This document shows positions 51,026-59,181 of a DNA stretch of 64,000 bases, one piece after another. The notes under the pieces are model-generated. The model ran no database searches. It was not told where the DNA came from and saw only the letters and a program-made list of their open reading frames with translations. This stretch comes from Acetomicrobium thermoterrenum DSM 13490 (lineage in GTDB: Bacteria; Synergistota; Synergistia; Synergistales; Acetomicrobiaceae): contig NZ_FNPD01000005.1 of the NCBI RefSeq assembly GCF_900107215.1, positions 1-64,000 of the forward strand. The letters run 5' to 3'. Made by a program: the position numbers and the translations under genes. Each line of letters begins with the position of its first letter. Position 1 is the first letter of the stretch.

Positions 51026-51217
51026 TTGGTTTCGAGTTATAATAAAATAAAAGAAGCAACCTGCTTAAATCTCATATGGGATTTGGCACGTGCAACTAAA
51101 ACAAACAGAGGGATTATACTTCGTAGAAGAATTAAGACTGGGCATCCGTTAAAAGCAAATAAGGAAGCCTTAACTTTTTGGGAGGGCGTTAAAAATAATG
51201 AGGAAATTAAACTATGA
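51026..51217 (+). CDS. Small unknown protein, first of an overlapping pair
   Basis: 63 residues from TTG 51026, rich in Lys/Arg and Asn. It begins VSSYNKIKEATCLNLIWDLA and contains ATKTNRGIILRRRIKTGHP. No known family recognised. Its 3' end overlaps the next gene by 20 bases, so the pair is probably co-translated, as in toxin-antitoxin modules. No ribosome-binding site is evident. It is real only if conserved elsewhere. Confidence 0.45.
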   Translation: MVSSYNKIKEATCLNLIWDLARATKTNRGIILRRRIKTGHPLKANKEALTFWEGVKNNEEIKL

Positions 51218-51434
51218 TGAGTATATAGAAAAAATGCGAAAGCAGTCCCTGCACTTGCATGTAGCAAGCGATGCCCACAGAGGCAAGCCGCTACGCTTAG
51301 GCAAGGCACGTGATCCGGAAGAAAACGTAGTTTTATTTTTGTTGGACTATAACCGTTGGCAGAAGGCTTTAGCCAGCGGGGAGATCGAAAAGCTTGGCCC
51401 GCGGAGGTATCGCATGAAATGGACGAAGGAATAA
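51198..51434 (+). CDS. Small unknown protein, second of an overlapping pair
   Basis: 78 residues from ATG 51198 with GGGAGGG about eleven bases upstream. The sequence contains EYIEKMRKQSLHLHVASDAH, KPLRLGKARDPEENVVLFLL and a C-terminal GPRRYRMKWTKE. It is basic and soluble, with no known family recognised. An interspersed repeat copy follows 26 bases after its stop. Confidence 0.55.
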   Translation: MRKLNYDEYIEKMRKQSLHLHVASDAHRGKPLRLGKARDPEENVVLFLLDYNRWQKALASGEIEKLGPRRYRMKWTKE

Positions 51435-51460
51435 AGAATATCTTTAATGCAAATACCCGA

Positions 51461-51485
51461 GGGTCAGGTCTTTAGTTTTGAATTT
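51461..51485 (+). repeat. Interspersed repeat copy 6 (variant)
   Basis: GGGTCAGGTCTTTAGTTTTG variant, 26 bases after the stop of the 51198 gene. The AT-rich 51486-51670 that follows has no feature I recognise. Confidence 0.75.
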
Positions 51486-51684
51486 CAATATAGTTGTTTA
51501 ATTAAATAGAACGATCACCTTACATTCTATGGGCGTTATTCTATTTAAATACCAAAACGAAATGTGCATAGAAAGTTTATTGAACGCGTACTGAAGGCAA
51601 AAGCCACAGAGTCATTAAACTCTATTAATTTACGTTCTCTTGAAAAACGCATTTTAAGATATATGGCATTTTTCGTTTTGCAAA

Positions 51685-51723
51685 AGAACGAATATATGAT
51701 AAAATCGTTCTACGGCAGAACGA
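51685..51723. promoter_or_regulatory. AGAACGA repeats at the AAA-ATPase promoter
   Basis: AGAACGA (51685-51691) and TCGTTCT (51705-51711) form an inverted repeat around an AT-rich TATGATAAAA stretch that could be a -10. A third AGAACGA lies at 51717-51723 beside the ribosome-binding site. The layout suggests an operator for an unidentified regulator. Confidence 0.45.
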
Positions 51724-51736
51724 AAAGGAGAATATC

Positions 51737-52897
51737 ATGACCTTGCAAGATTTACTATCAAAACTGCAAGAAATACAGGCCCGCCTCGTTTTAAACTTGC
51801 CGAAGCGTTTGCGACCATATTTCGACGCCCTTGACCTGTCGGCCAGAGGGTTGCTTGTGCTGGGCCCCAGGGGCGTGGGAAAGACGACGTTAGCGCTGTC
51901 AAGGTCGAAGGGAATGCTTTACATCCCAGCGGACAATCCCTTGGTGGCGCCCTTTAAGCTGTGGGATATATGCGAGGCGGCCTTCAGAGCCGGCTACGAC
52001 GGTGTTATCGTAGACGAGGTGCATTACGCTCGCGAATGGGCCGTGCACCTAAAGGCGCTTTACGACGCCTTCCCCGGCAAAAGGATCTGGGCCACCGACA
52101 GCAGCAGTGCATCGCTTGAAAGTGGCGTTTCCGACCTATCGCGCAGGTTCGTTCAAATCAGGGTTCCTCTTCTTTCGTTCAGGGAATTCATCGCCCTAAA
52201 ACTCGATCACCTCTTTCCCGTGATCGACCCCTTCAACCCAGACATATCCTCGATCCAGAATGTAATAAATGCCATAAACCCGCTGGCGGCCTTTGGGGAA
52301 TATTTGCGCCAGGGGCTTCGGCCTTTTTTCCTCGAGGGACATTACGCGGAGAGGTTGAAAAACGTGCTGGACAAAATGGTGTTCTCGGATGTGCCCTTTT
52401 GGACGCCGCAAATCGCGGAAAATCACCTTCGGCTTATGCAGGCAATAGTTGGCCATCTTGCCATGTCGCCAATTCCTGTAATTAGCGTGGAGTCGCTAAC
52501 GCGCGAGTGGGGTGTCGGTAAGGTAAAGCTATACGATCTCATTGAAGTAATGATGCGTATATGCCTTATTCGCGTCATCAAAAGAAAAGGCGCGGCTTCC
52601 AAGCTTCACCTTCGAGGAGCGAAACTCTTTTTCTACGACCCGTCGACTTACTACGTCTTAAACGGAAACACGGCAAACGTGCGGGAGGCATTCGTCGCCT
52701 GCTCGCTCGAAGAAGCAGGTAGAAGCGTCTTTGCAACAGATGATGAAAGGATTTGCGACTTTGTCGTCGACGGCGTAACTTTGGAAGTAGGCGGCAAGAG
52801 CAAATCGGGCAAAGCCGCAGATTTCGTCGTAAGAGAGGGCCTTGACGTGCCTCTGCCCGGCGTGATTCCTATGTGGCTGTTTGGGATGATGTATTAA
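51737..52897 (+). CDS. AAA ATPase with DUF4143 C-terminal domain
   Basis: 386 residues. Walker A GPRGVGKTT (about residues 42-50), Walker B DGVIVDEVHYA, an arginine-finger region (SDLSRRFVQIRVPLLSFREF) and a C-terminal part (ITPVISVESL-like helix-turn-helix, then a DUF4143 nuclease-like fold ending with LEVGGKSKSGKAADFVV) are visible. This two-domain ATPase family is common in anaerobes and archaea and is often linked to mobile or toxin-like genes, but its role is unknown. ATG 51737 follows AAAAGGAG. Confidence 0.8.
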   Translation: MTLQDLLSKLQEIQARLVLNLPKRLRPYFDALDLSARGLLVLGPRGVGKTTLALSRSKGMLYIPADNPLVAPFKLWDICEAAFRAGYDGVIVDEVHYAREWAVHLKALYDAFPGKRIWATDSSSASLESGVSDLSRRFVQIRVPLLSFREFIALKLDHLFPVIDPFNPDISSIQNVINAINPLAAFGEYLRQGLRPFFLEGHYAERLKNVLDKMVFSDVPFWTPQIAENHLRLMQAIVGHLAMSPIPVISVESLTREWGVGKVKLYDLIEVMMRICLIRVIKRKGAASKLHLRGAKLFFYDPSTYYVLNGNTANVREAFVACSLEEAGRSVFATDDERICDFVVDGVTLEVGGKSKSGKAADFVVREGLDVPLPGVIPMWLFGMMY

Positions 52898-52954
52898 GCG
52901 AAACGGTGAAAACAAAGCCTTGAGTTTGCAAACCAAACCGGGGTTTTATTTAAA

Positions 52955-53048
52955 GCTTACTGCCCAAGCACCAAGGAAAGATCCGCAAAAATTCCTAGAG
53001 TGGTTTAATTTCATTTAAAAACTTACTGCCCAAGCACCCTCAAGACTT
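52955..53048 (-). pseudogene. Two 3'-end scraps of Rpn nuclease genes
   Basis: TTACTGCCCAAGCACC occurs at about 52957 and again at about 53026, matching the 3' end (LLGQ-stop) of the intact Rpn gene at 58073. On the minus strand the second reads KVLRVLGQ and a stop. Only the last few codons remain in each case. Confidence 0.55.
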
Positions 53049-53080
53049 TCCCCTTTGAAACAAAATTAACCTACTAAATT

Positions 53081-53107
53081 AAAATTCAAGATTAAAGATC
53101 CGACCCC
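53081..53107 (-). repeat. Interspersed repeat copy 7, supplying the end of the ATPase gene
   Basis: Reverse copy of the core. The last five codons of the P-type ATPase (LGSDL-stop) are encoded by this repeat. Confidence 0.85.
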
Positions 53108-54948
53108 AAAACCCGTATTGCATTAAAGACGGCTATAAGCGTGACGCCTACGTCGGCAAAGACTGCTGCCCACATGGTGGCTATCCCTAAGGCACCTAGA
53201 CCCAAGACTGCACCTTTGACGCCCAGGGCGATGGCGATGTTTTGCCTGGCAATGGCAAGCGTTCGCTTCGCTATTTTAATAGCTGCCGGGACTTTCGATG
53301 GTTCGTCCGTCATTATGACCACGTCGGCTGCCTCGATGGCGGCGTCCGACCCCAGTCCTCCCATGGCGATGCCAACGTCTGCCCGCGCAAGCACGGGAGC
53401 GTCATTTATGCCGTCTCCGACGAAGATGAGCTTCCCCTTTGGGGATTTGCTCGCCATGAGATCTTCCACCTTTTGCACCTTATCCGCAGGAAGCAGCCCG
53501 CCGTAGGCCTCGTCGATGCCAAGATGAGAGGCCACGCTTTCAGCTACGGACTTTGCGTCGCCCGTAAGCATTACGACCCTTTTTACCTTTTGGGCCTTAA
53601 GCTCGCTGACGGCTTTTGCTGCGTCTTCCTTGATAACGTCTCCTATTACGATATAGCCTTTGTATTCGCCGTCGACCGCGACGTGAACGACCGTTGCAGC
53701 GTCGACAAGGTCTTCGGCTGATATGTCAAGCATCTGCATCATCTTGGCGTTTCCCGCCGCGACGAAGCGGCCCTCGACGGTGGCGGTGACGCCCTGCCCA
53801 GGGATTTCTTTGACCTTTGAAATGAGTGCGGCATCGATTTCTTTGCCATAGGCCCGCCTGATCGAAAGGGAAATGGGATGATTTGAAAAGCTTTCGGCGC
53901 AGGCGGCGAATTTTAAAATTTCTTCATTATTATATATGTCTTTTGAGACGACTTCTTGTACCTTGAAAGTCCCTTTGGTGAGCGTGCCGGTTTTGTCAAA
54001 GACGGCAACTTCCGCATCGGCCAAAGCCTCCAAGTAGTTGCTTCCCTTTACGAGGATGCCCTTTCTTGCAACAGCGCCAAGTCCGCCAAAGAAGCTCAAG
54101 GGTATGGAGATAACCAGCGCGCAGGGGCATGAAATTACGAGAAAGACAAGCGCTCTGTAGATCCAGTCGCCAAATACCGCGCCTCCAAGCACCAGAGGCG
54201 GGACGATGGCTATGAACGCCGCTCCGCCCACCACGGCAGGCGTATAACAGCGGGCAAACTTGGTGATGAAGTTCTCAGATTTTGACTTCTTGGCGGCGGC
54301 ATTTTCTACTAAGTCCAGGATTTTTGATGCCGTCGATTCGCTGACATTTTTTTTGACCCGTGCGATGAGCAGGCCGTTTAAATTGACGGACCCACTTAGC
54401 AGCTCGTCGCCTTCGCGTACAGCTTTGGGCATCGATTCACCCGTCAGAGGCGAGGTATCAAGGCTTGAGCTGCCCTCCATAACCACGCAGTCTAAGGGCA
54501 CTTTCTCGCCTGGTTTTATGACGATGACGTTGCCAATGTTTACTTCGTCGGGATCGACACGATCTATAACGTCGCCTCTTTTAACGTTTGCATAATCGGG
54601 GCGTATGTTCATGAGCTCGGCGATGGACTTTCTGGACTTTTCCACTGCCCTGCCTTGAAATAGCATGCCGATCTTGTAAAAAAGCATCACGGCGACAGCT
54701 TCGCTGTACTGTCCGATGCAAAAGGCCCCTATCGTGGCAACGCTCATAAGGAAGTTTTCGTCGAAGATCTGCCTGCGCGAGATGTTTCTTGCTGCCCGTA
54801 AAATCACGTCGCCGCCGGTTACCGCGTAGGCAGCCAAAAAAACCAACAGTCGGGCTTCGTTTTCAGCCTCCAGTATTAGGGCAAAAAGGAAAAGCCCCAA
54901 ACCTATAGCTATCTCGGCGATCCTCTTTTGGTGCGGCGCAATATGCAT
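53092..54948 (-). CDS. cadA: Heavy-metal P1B-type ATPase (cadmium/zinc/lead class)
   Basis: 618 residues. The ion-binding CPC motif (SCPCALVIS), phosphorylation site DKTGTLTKG, HP locus (SNHPISLS), TGES-type actuator loop (LTGESMP) and hinge GDGINDAPVLA are all intact. The C-terminal helix with DVGVTLIAVFNAIRVL is of the ZntA/CadA type. The usual N-terminal metal-binding domain is absent and is encoded by the separate small gene upstream. The last residues, LGSDL, come from an interspersed repeat. It would export Cd, Zn or Pb and is controlled by the adjacent ArsR regulator. Confidence 0.92.
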   Translation of the reverse strand: MHIAPHQKRIAEIAIGLGLFLFALILEAENEARLLVFLAAYAVTGGDVILRAARNISRRQIFDENFLMSVATIGAFCIGQYSEAVAVMLFYKIGMLFQGRAVEKSRKSIAELMNIRPDYANVKRGDVIDRVDPDEVNIGNVIVIKPGEKVPLDCVVMEGSSSLDTSPLTGESMPKAVREGDELLSGSVNLNGLLIARVKKNVSESTASKILDLVENAAAKKSKSENFITKFARCYTPAVVGGAAFIAIVPPLVLGGAVFGDWIYRALVFLVISCPCALVISIPLSFFGGLGAVARKGILVKGSNYLEALADAEVAVFDKTGTLTKGTFKVQEVVSKDIYNNEEILKFAACAESFSNHPISLSIRRAYGKEIDAALISKVKEIPGQGVTATVEGRFVAAGNAKMMQMLDISAEDLVDAATVVHVAVDGEYKGYIVIGDVIKEDAAKAVSELKAQKVKRVVMLTGDAKSVAESVASHLGIDEAYGGLLPADKVQKVEDLMASKSPKGKLIFVGDGINDAPVLARADVGIAMGGLGSDAAIEAADVVIMTDEPSKVPAAIKIAKRTLAIARQNIAIALGVKGAVLGLGALGIATMWAAVFADVGVTLIAVFNAIRVLGSDL

Positions 54949-54950
54949 CG

Positions 54951-55172
54951 TTAAGCCTTCTTTACCACCACGTCCGGCTCGTATCTTGCAACAATCCCCT
55001 GTGCTGCTTTGACGATGTCGTCAAATCTTGAATCGTCACCGTCGATGACCATCTTAGCAGTCATGAAATTTACGGACGCGAAGTTGACGCCCTCCAAAGC
55101 CTTGATCTCCCTTTCTATCTTTTCCGCACAGTTTGCGCAGTTTAGTCCCTCGAGCTTGAATGCCCTTTTCAT
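54951..55172 (-). CDS. Heavy-metal-associated (HMA) domain protein
   Basis: 73 residues, one complete HMA domain with the metal-binding motif GLNCANCAEKIE. Such domains are normally fused to the N-terminus of CadA/ZntA; here it is separate and starts the operon two bases before the ATPase gene. It would deliver metal to the ATPase. GGAGGCG upstream supports ATG 55172. Confidence 0.88.
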   Translation of the reverse strand: MKRAFKLEGLNCANCAEKIEREIKALEGVNFASVNFMTAKMVIDGDDSRFDDIVKAAQGIVARYEPDVVVKKA

Positions 55173-55215
55173 GCCGACGCCTCCTTTTTAGGCTAAACTT
55201 TTTTTAGCTTTACAA

Positions 55216-55272
55216 TTGAACGTCTCTTCAACTGTCAAGGTCATTATAGTTGAGTATATGTTCAACAGTCAA
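55216..55272 (-). promoter_or_regulatory. Promoter and ArsR-type operators of the HMA-ATPase operon
   Basis: On the minus strand TTGACT (55267-55272) and TATAAT (55243-55248) are 18 bases apart. The spacer is exactly the near palindrome GTTGAGTATATGTTCAAC (55249-55266). A second, TTGAA-N6-TTCAA, is at 55216-55231. This is the site type bound by CadC/CzrA regulators. Confidence 0.7.
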
Positions 55273-55455
55273 GGTCGTAAGGCCTTTTTTAAGAAAATAT
55301 CGGCGGAAACGCGAAAAGAAATGTCGAAGCATCGCGAAAATATCCGCTTTTTCAACGTTCGGGTTAATGATAGAATACAATCGACCGATACTTGCTGGGC
55401 ATTACATCTTTTTGAAGGCGTTAGAAGCTAAATTTTGGTCAAACGGAGGCATGGC

Positions 55456-55821
55456 ATGAAAAAGGACGAAATGGTCTGCGACTGCGACGTCATCCACGAG
55501 GAGGTGGTCGACGCAGTCAGAAAAAAACTGCCCGACGAAAGGGAGCTTTACGATTTATCGGATTTCTTTAAGGTCCTGGGCGACAGCACGAGGGCTAAGA
55601 TCATGTGGGCCCTCGATAAAAGCGAGATGTGCGTCTGCGACCTGGCCGTGCTTTTGGGCATGACGAAGTCTGCCGTCTCCCACCAGCTGCGCTCGCTTCG
55701 GGAGGCAAACCTCGTAAAAAACAGGCGCGAGGGGAAAAACGTGTTCTACTCCCTCGCCGACGACCACGTCAAACAAATATTCGAGAAGGGCCTCGAACAC
55801 ATCCGCGAGAAAAAAGACTAA
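55456..55821 (+). CDS. ArsR/SmtB-family metal-sensing repressor (CadC-like)
   Basis: From ATG 55456 (GGAGG upstream) 121 residues. Winged helix-turn-helix with CDLAVLLGMTKSAVSHQLRS LREANLVKNRREGKNVFYSL-type text (split here). The metal-binding pair is in KSEMCVCDLA and two extra N-terminal cysteines are in MVCDCD, the CadC arrangement for Cd/Pb sensing. Divergent from the metal ATPase operon across a shared operator region, so it should repress that operon until metal binds. An interspersed repeat begins eight bases after the stop. Confidence 0.9.
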   Translation: MKKDEMVCDCDVIHEEVVDAVRKKLPDERELYDLSDFFKVLGDSTRAKIMWALDKSEMCVCDLAVLLGMTKSAVSHQLRSLREANLVKNRREGKNVFYSLADDHVKQIFEKGLEHIREKKD

Positions 55822-55827
55822 AAATTT

Positions 55828-55965
55828 CTGGGGTCGGATCTTTAATCTTGAATTTTTCAGGGGGCGTTCCCGGGGTTGAATATGACCCCGGTATAAGGTC
55901 CGGGGTCGGATCTTTAATCTTGAATTTTTTCAGGGGGCGTTCCCGGGGTCGGATATGACCCCGGT
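55828..55965 (+). repeat. Tandem duplication of a 64-70 bp unit carrying the interspersed repeat (copies 8 and 9)
   Basis: Each unit has the core GGGGTCGGATCTTTAATCTT (55830, 55902), a CAGGGGGCGTTCCCGGGGT segment and a GACCCCGGT end. In the second, CCGGGGTC and GACCCCGG form a perfect hairpin around GGATAT. The block fills the space between two convergent genes and could terminate both. Confidence 0.85.
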
Positions 55966-55969
55966 GCTT

Positions 55970-56677
55970 TTATACGTCCGGTGCCTGCGGCGTAGATTTG
56001 TTTAGGATTCCCTTCGCCCTGACCTTGCATCCAATCGCCTCTAGATGGCATGAAAGCAGGTCCAAAGCTTTTTCTACTTCCGGTGCGTCGGATTCCTGGG
56101 CTGCATCGACGAAAAAGAGCGCCTCTTTTGTATCGGTCGTAACGGCGCATAACCTGCTGTCGCGGTGATTCCATAGCCAACAGCAAATCTTTTCCTCGTC
56201 GGCATAGACGATGTGGGTGTCTTTTACGGTAATTTCATCACCTGAACCGAGGGGGGTAAATATCTCGCCTGTTTTGCCGTACCTCAGCGTTAGGTCACCT
56301 CTAAGTTTATGTACATCATAAGCTCCCATGGGAAGCAGCGTCATGACGGAGACACAGTTGTAGCAATCGACCACGCTTGAAACGTTCCAAAGACTTTCGC
56401 TTTTGATGACGCGCCTCAAAAGCGCCTCAAAAGAGCAACGGCAGCTGCTTGGTTTAACGCCCATGTCACTGTAGATCTTCCGCCAGTTTGCGATCCTCGG
56501 ATGTTTTGACAGCTCCTCTGTTTTAAATAAGCCGTATTCCTGCACGATCCGCGGCAGCGTTGACTTTAACGCTTCCACGTAGTCATTTTTCTCTTCTACT
56601 ACCACGTGAGCATAAAGCCAACCAACATGGGTGCCGGGATAATTTTCCAATATCTCCGGAGCTATTGTGATCTTCAT
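55970..56677 (-). CDS. B3/B4 tRNA-binding-domain protein
   Basis: 235 residues, a stand-alone B3/B4 domain like that of the phenylalanyl-tRNA synthetase beta subunit: YPGTHVGWLYAHVVVE at the start, RIANWRKIYSDMGVKPSSCR, then SFEALLRRVIKSESLWNVSS and LPMGAYDVHKLRGDLTLRYG. Such free-standing proteins may edit mischarged tRNA, but few are characterised. Its stop is followed directly by the tandem repeat block. Monocistronic. Confidence 0.85.
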   Translation of the reverse strand: MKITIAPEILENYPGTHVGWLYAHVVVEEKNDYVEALKSTLPRIVQEYGLFKTEELSKHPRIANWRKIYSDMGVKPSSCRCSFEALLRRVIKSESLWNVSSVVDCYNCVSVMTLLPMGAYDVHKLRGDLTLRYGKTGEIFTPLGSGDEITVKDTHIVYADEEKICCWLWNHRDSRLCAVTTDTKEALFFVDAAQESDAPEVEKALDLLSCHLEAIGCKVRAKGILNKSTPQAPDV

Positions 56678-56819
56678 AATTTCCTCCTATTAGGAGTCCG
56701 CGGATGAAAGCGGGAATCCTCTTTTAACGGAATCGCTAAGTTTTGCACCATATACTGTTTCCCCTTGACCATCAAAAGTAATATGGCTACAATGTTATCA
56801 CAAACAGGAGGTGTTTGAA

Positions 56820-57083
56820 TTGAGGCGCGTTTGCGATTCGTCAATTCGGGTAAGAATAGACAGCGACACAAAAGAGCGAGCATCAAAAGCACTGGACAGG
56901 ATGGGCCTAACGGTCTCTGATGCCGTTCGGTTGCTATTGGTTCGAATAGCCGAAGACGGTCGATTCCCCTTCGATCTAGAGGTGCCAAACGCCAGGACGA
57001 AAAAGGCAATGGTCGAGCTTGAACAAGGGGGCGGAATATCCAAAGGTTCCATCGAAGATGCGTTTGCAGATTTAGGGCTCTAA
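56820..57083 (+). CDS. relB: RelB/DinJ-family antitoxin
   Basis: From TTG 56820, eight bases after AGGAGG, 87 residues; a GTG at 56811 would overlap the ribosome-binding site. The N-terminal ribbon-helix-helix reads SIRVRIDSDTKERASKALDR then MGLTVSDAVRLLLVRIAEDG, typical of RelB/DinJ, with an acidic C-terminal tail that would wrap the toxin. It is directly followed by the YafQ-like toxin gene and would repress the pair's promoter. Confidence 0.87.
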   Translation: MRRVCDSSIRVRIDSDTKERASKALDRMGLTVSDAVRLLLVRIAEDGRFPFDLEVPNARTKKAMVELEQGGGISKGSIEDAFADLGL

Positions 57084-57356
57084 ATGTTAGATATTCGATA
57101 CTCTTCGCAGTTCAAAAAGGACATTCGTCGTATAAAACGGCAGGGCAAAGATTTGGAGAAGTTGCGAGAGGCGATTTCGCTCCTTGCCCAAGGAGTAGCT
57201 ATACCAGCACATTATTTAGATCACTCTTTACGTGGGCAGTGGAATGAGTATCGAGAAATTCATATTGATAACGATTGGCTTCTTATATACAGAAAAACAG
57301 CAAAAGAGCTGCTTTTAGTTTCAACCGGTTCACATTCTGAACTTTTTGATCGATAG
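57084..57356 (+). CDS. yafQ: YafQ-family mRNA interferase toxin
   Basis: 90 residues, RelE-superfamily fold. It opens with YSSQFKKDIRRIKRQGKDLE and carries the YafQ-type YLDHSLRGQWNEYREIHIDN and the core strand WLLIYRKT. The C-terminal TGSHSELFDR has the catalytic-region residues of YafQ (GSHSELF). It cleaves mRNA on the ribosome in characterised members. Its start follows the antitoxin stop immediately. Confidence 0.9.
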   Translation: MLDIRYSSQFKKDIRRIKRQGKDLEKLREAISLLAQGVAIPAHYLDHSLRGQWNEYREIHIDNDWLLIYRKTAKELLLVSTGSHSELFDR

Positions 57357-57417
57357 GAATAAGATCTTTTTTCCTCATTCAGGCGTATCGGAACAAACAG
57401 AACTACCCTGTTAAACT

Positions 57418-57444
57418 AAAATTCAAGATTAAAGACCCGACCCC
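57418..57444 (-). repeat. Interspersed repeat copy 10
   Basis: Reverse-orientation copy about 60 bases after the yafQ stop and before the convergent hicA gene. Confidence 0.85.
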
Positions 57445-57480
57445 TAAATCCCGACATGAAATGACAATAAAATAATAACC

Positions 57481-57702
57481 TTAAAGTTTTAAGAATTCAT
57501 CAAGAGAAATGCCGACCTGGCGCAAAATGTTCTTCAAAGTCCCTCGCTTCAGCTCTTTATGATCCGGTATAGTTACGGTCATTTTAAAGGGCTTCTCTCT
57601 GCGCAATATCATATGACTTCCTGATTGCCTAACGAAGACAAAACCAATCTTCTCCAACTTTTTCGCTACATCTTTTCCGGAGAGATTAGGCAGTTTGCTC
57701 AT
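57481..57702 (-). CDS. hicA: HicA mRNA interferase toxin
   Basis: 73 residues, full HicA length. The double-stranded RNA-binding-like fold includes SGKDVAKKLEKIGFVFVRQS, the catalytic His region GSHMILRR and the C-terminal PDHKELKRGTLKNILRQVGI. The gene overlaps hicB by 17 bases, with hicB first, as in a part of known hic loci. Confidence 0.9.
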   Translation of the reverse strand: MSKLPNLSGKDVAKKLEKIGFVFVRQSGSHMILRREKPFKMTVTIPDHKELKRGTLKNILRQVGISLDEFLKL

Positions 57703-57931
57703 CAGAAAGAGATATCTCTACAACATCGACAATAACATCGCTTTGCGGGATTTCATCGCCAAATTGCTCGGAAACTTCTATCCACCCTTTGATGGCCTCC
57801 TTCACATTCGCAAGCGCTTCTTCGTAGGTATCACCTTCGCTAATACACCCAGGAAGCGAGGGGACATACACAGTATAACCACCCTCTTCCGCAAGCTCGA
57901 AGATAACTTTATAAGCTCGAGTTTTACCCAT
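57686..57931 (-). CDS. hicB: HicB antitoxin
   Basis: From ATG 57931 (AGAGGT about ten bases upstream) 81 residues. The partial RNase-H-like HicB fold shows YKVIFELAEEGGYTVYVPSL then PGCISEGDTYEEALANVKEA. No C-terminal DNA-binding domain is present, so transcriptional autoregulation may depend on another factor. A 100-bp MITE-like element lies 33 bases upstream. Confidence 0.88.
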   Translation of the reverse strand: MGKTRAYKVIFELAEEGGYTVYVPSLPGCISEGDTYEEALANVKEAIKGWIEVSEQFGDEIPQSDVIVDVVEISLSDEQTA

Positions 57932-57964
57932 CGTCTCAATACCTCTCTTCAATAGTACCTAACT

Positions 57965-58064
57965 GGGGTCACATCTTTAGTTTTGAATTTTGGCATTTTC
58001 AGAAACCTCCGTTACACTTTTAAAGGTATTCGGCCGGAAAATTCAAGATTAAAGACGTGACCCC
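57965..58064. mobile_element. MITE-like element, 100 bp, copy 1
   Basis: Bounded by the repeat in inverted orientation: GGGGTCACATCTTTAGTTTT at the left and its relative ending ACGTGACCCC at the right (copies 11 and 12). The interior (GGCATTTTC...CCTCCGTTA...AAAGGTATTC) has no coding frame. A second copy of identical length lies at 59865-59964. Both are preceded by CCTAACT. Confidence 0.85.
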
Positions 58065-58072
58065 AATACAAT

Positions 58073-59083
58073 TTACTGCCCAAGCAGCTTTAAAACTTCG
58101 TCTTTCGATTTGGCGTCAAATATGGCTTCGGCCGCGGCGTCGAGTTTAACTTCGTCGGTGACGGAGCGGATCGTCATTTCGTCAGAAGACGACAGGCTGA
58201 ATTTTCGGCGCAACAGTTTTATAAGCAGATCTTGTTTTCCTTTGATTGTACCTATGATTGTACCTTTAATCTCGCCTCTTTTTTCGCCCTCTATTTTGCC
58301 TCTTTCTTCCCCTTGTTTTATCAGCTTTTCTGCAAAAGACGGCATAACTTTTTCACCTCCAAGTTCTTTTACTATCCGTTGCATGGTGCCTTGGTCTACG
58401 TCCAAAGTGTAAAATAAATATAGGATCAGTATTATCCTTTCTTCTTCAGACAGCTTTATTATAACAGCTATCCTTATGATTCCCTCTATATCATGTAAGG
58501 CTACAAGCTTCATCAAGAGTAAACTTGCCATCAAAAAGGGGGTTTCTTCTGCTTTTTGTTCTATCTCGTCGTTAGGAATTTGAGTTAAGTCTACTAGTAC
58601 ATAATTGAATTCAGGGATGTAAGGTTTTATGGATTCGTTTAAGCTGTCAAACTGTCCTTGAAAATGAGTAGTTATGTTCCAGCTTGAAGAGCCGTGATAG
58701 ATGACTACGGGGATTACAGGTGTAAGTGGTACGTTTTTCTTTCTCTGTTCATCCCACGTTACGGTCATATAGCTTAGTATTTGAAGTAAAACTCCGGGAT
58801 CAGGATATGACTTATGCTCAAATACAAAGTAAAGCTGTCCTTTTGTATCTGATATATAGCATTCTACAGCTATGTCCATGTAGTACTTGTTGTAGCCTTT
58901 GATCTTTTCTGTGGGGATTAGCTTCATTTCCTTTAAATCTATCTGGCTTGAAATGTCTTTTGGGAGAAACTCCTTTATAAATTGTCTTACGTTTGCTTCA
59001 TCTGACATTACCCTTTTAAAAAGCCTATCGTGGGGGTCTTTGGGCGTTAGGTCATCTTTGGGCGTTAGGTCATCTTTGGGCAA
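58073..59083 (-). CDS. Rpn-family recombination-promoting nuclease/putative transposase (PD-(D/E)XK)
   Basis: 336 residues. The PD-(D/E)XK nuclease core runs from DPHDRLFKRVMSDEANVRQF through YYMDIAVECYISD and GQLYFVFEHKSYPDPG (the D...ExK catalytic strands). The C-terminal half has an Arg/Glu/Gly-rich linker (IKQGEERGKIEGEKRGEIKG) and ends KSKDEVLKLLGQ. The N-terminus has an in-frame duplication, DDLTPKDDLTPKD. RpnA-type proteins cleave DNA and promote RecA-independent recombination. Partial copies of the gene lie at 42439, 52955 and 60949. Confidence 0.88.
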   Translation of the reverse strand: MPKDDLTPKDDLTPKDPHDRLFKRVMSDEANVRQFIKEFLPKDISSQIDLKEMKLIPTEKIKGYNKYYMDIAVECYISDTKGQLYFVFEHKSYPDPGVLLQILSYMTVTWDEQRKKNVPLTPVIPVVIYHGSSSWNITTHFQGQFDSLNESIKPYIPEFNYVLVDLTQIPNDEIEQKAEETPFLMASLLLMKLVALHDIEGIIRIAVIIKLSEEERIILILYLFYTLDVDQGTMQRIVKELGGEKVMPSFAEKLIKQGEERGKIEGEKRGEIKGTIIGTIKGKQDLLIKLLRRKFSLSSSDEMTIRSVTDEVKLDAAAEAIFDAKSKDEVLKLLGQ

Positions 59084-59181
59084 AGGTGAAACCTCCTTTG
59101 GTTGAAAGTAAATGACGTGGTTTATTGTACATGAAAAAGCATAACCTTAAAACTAATTAACCTAAATTCCACGCTTTTTGC

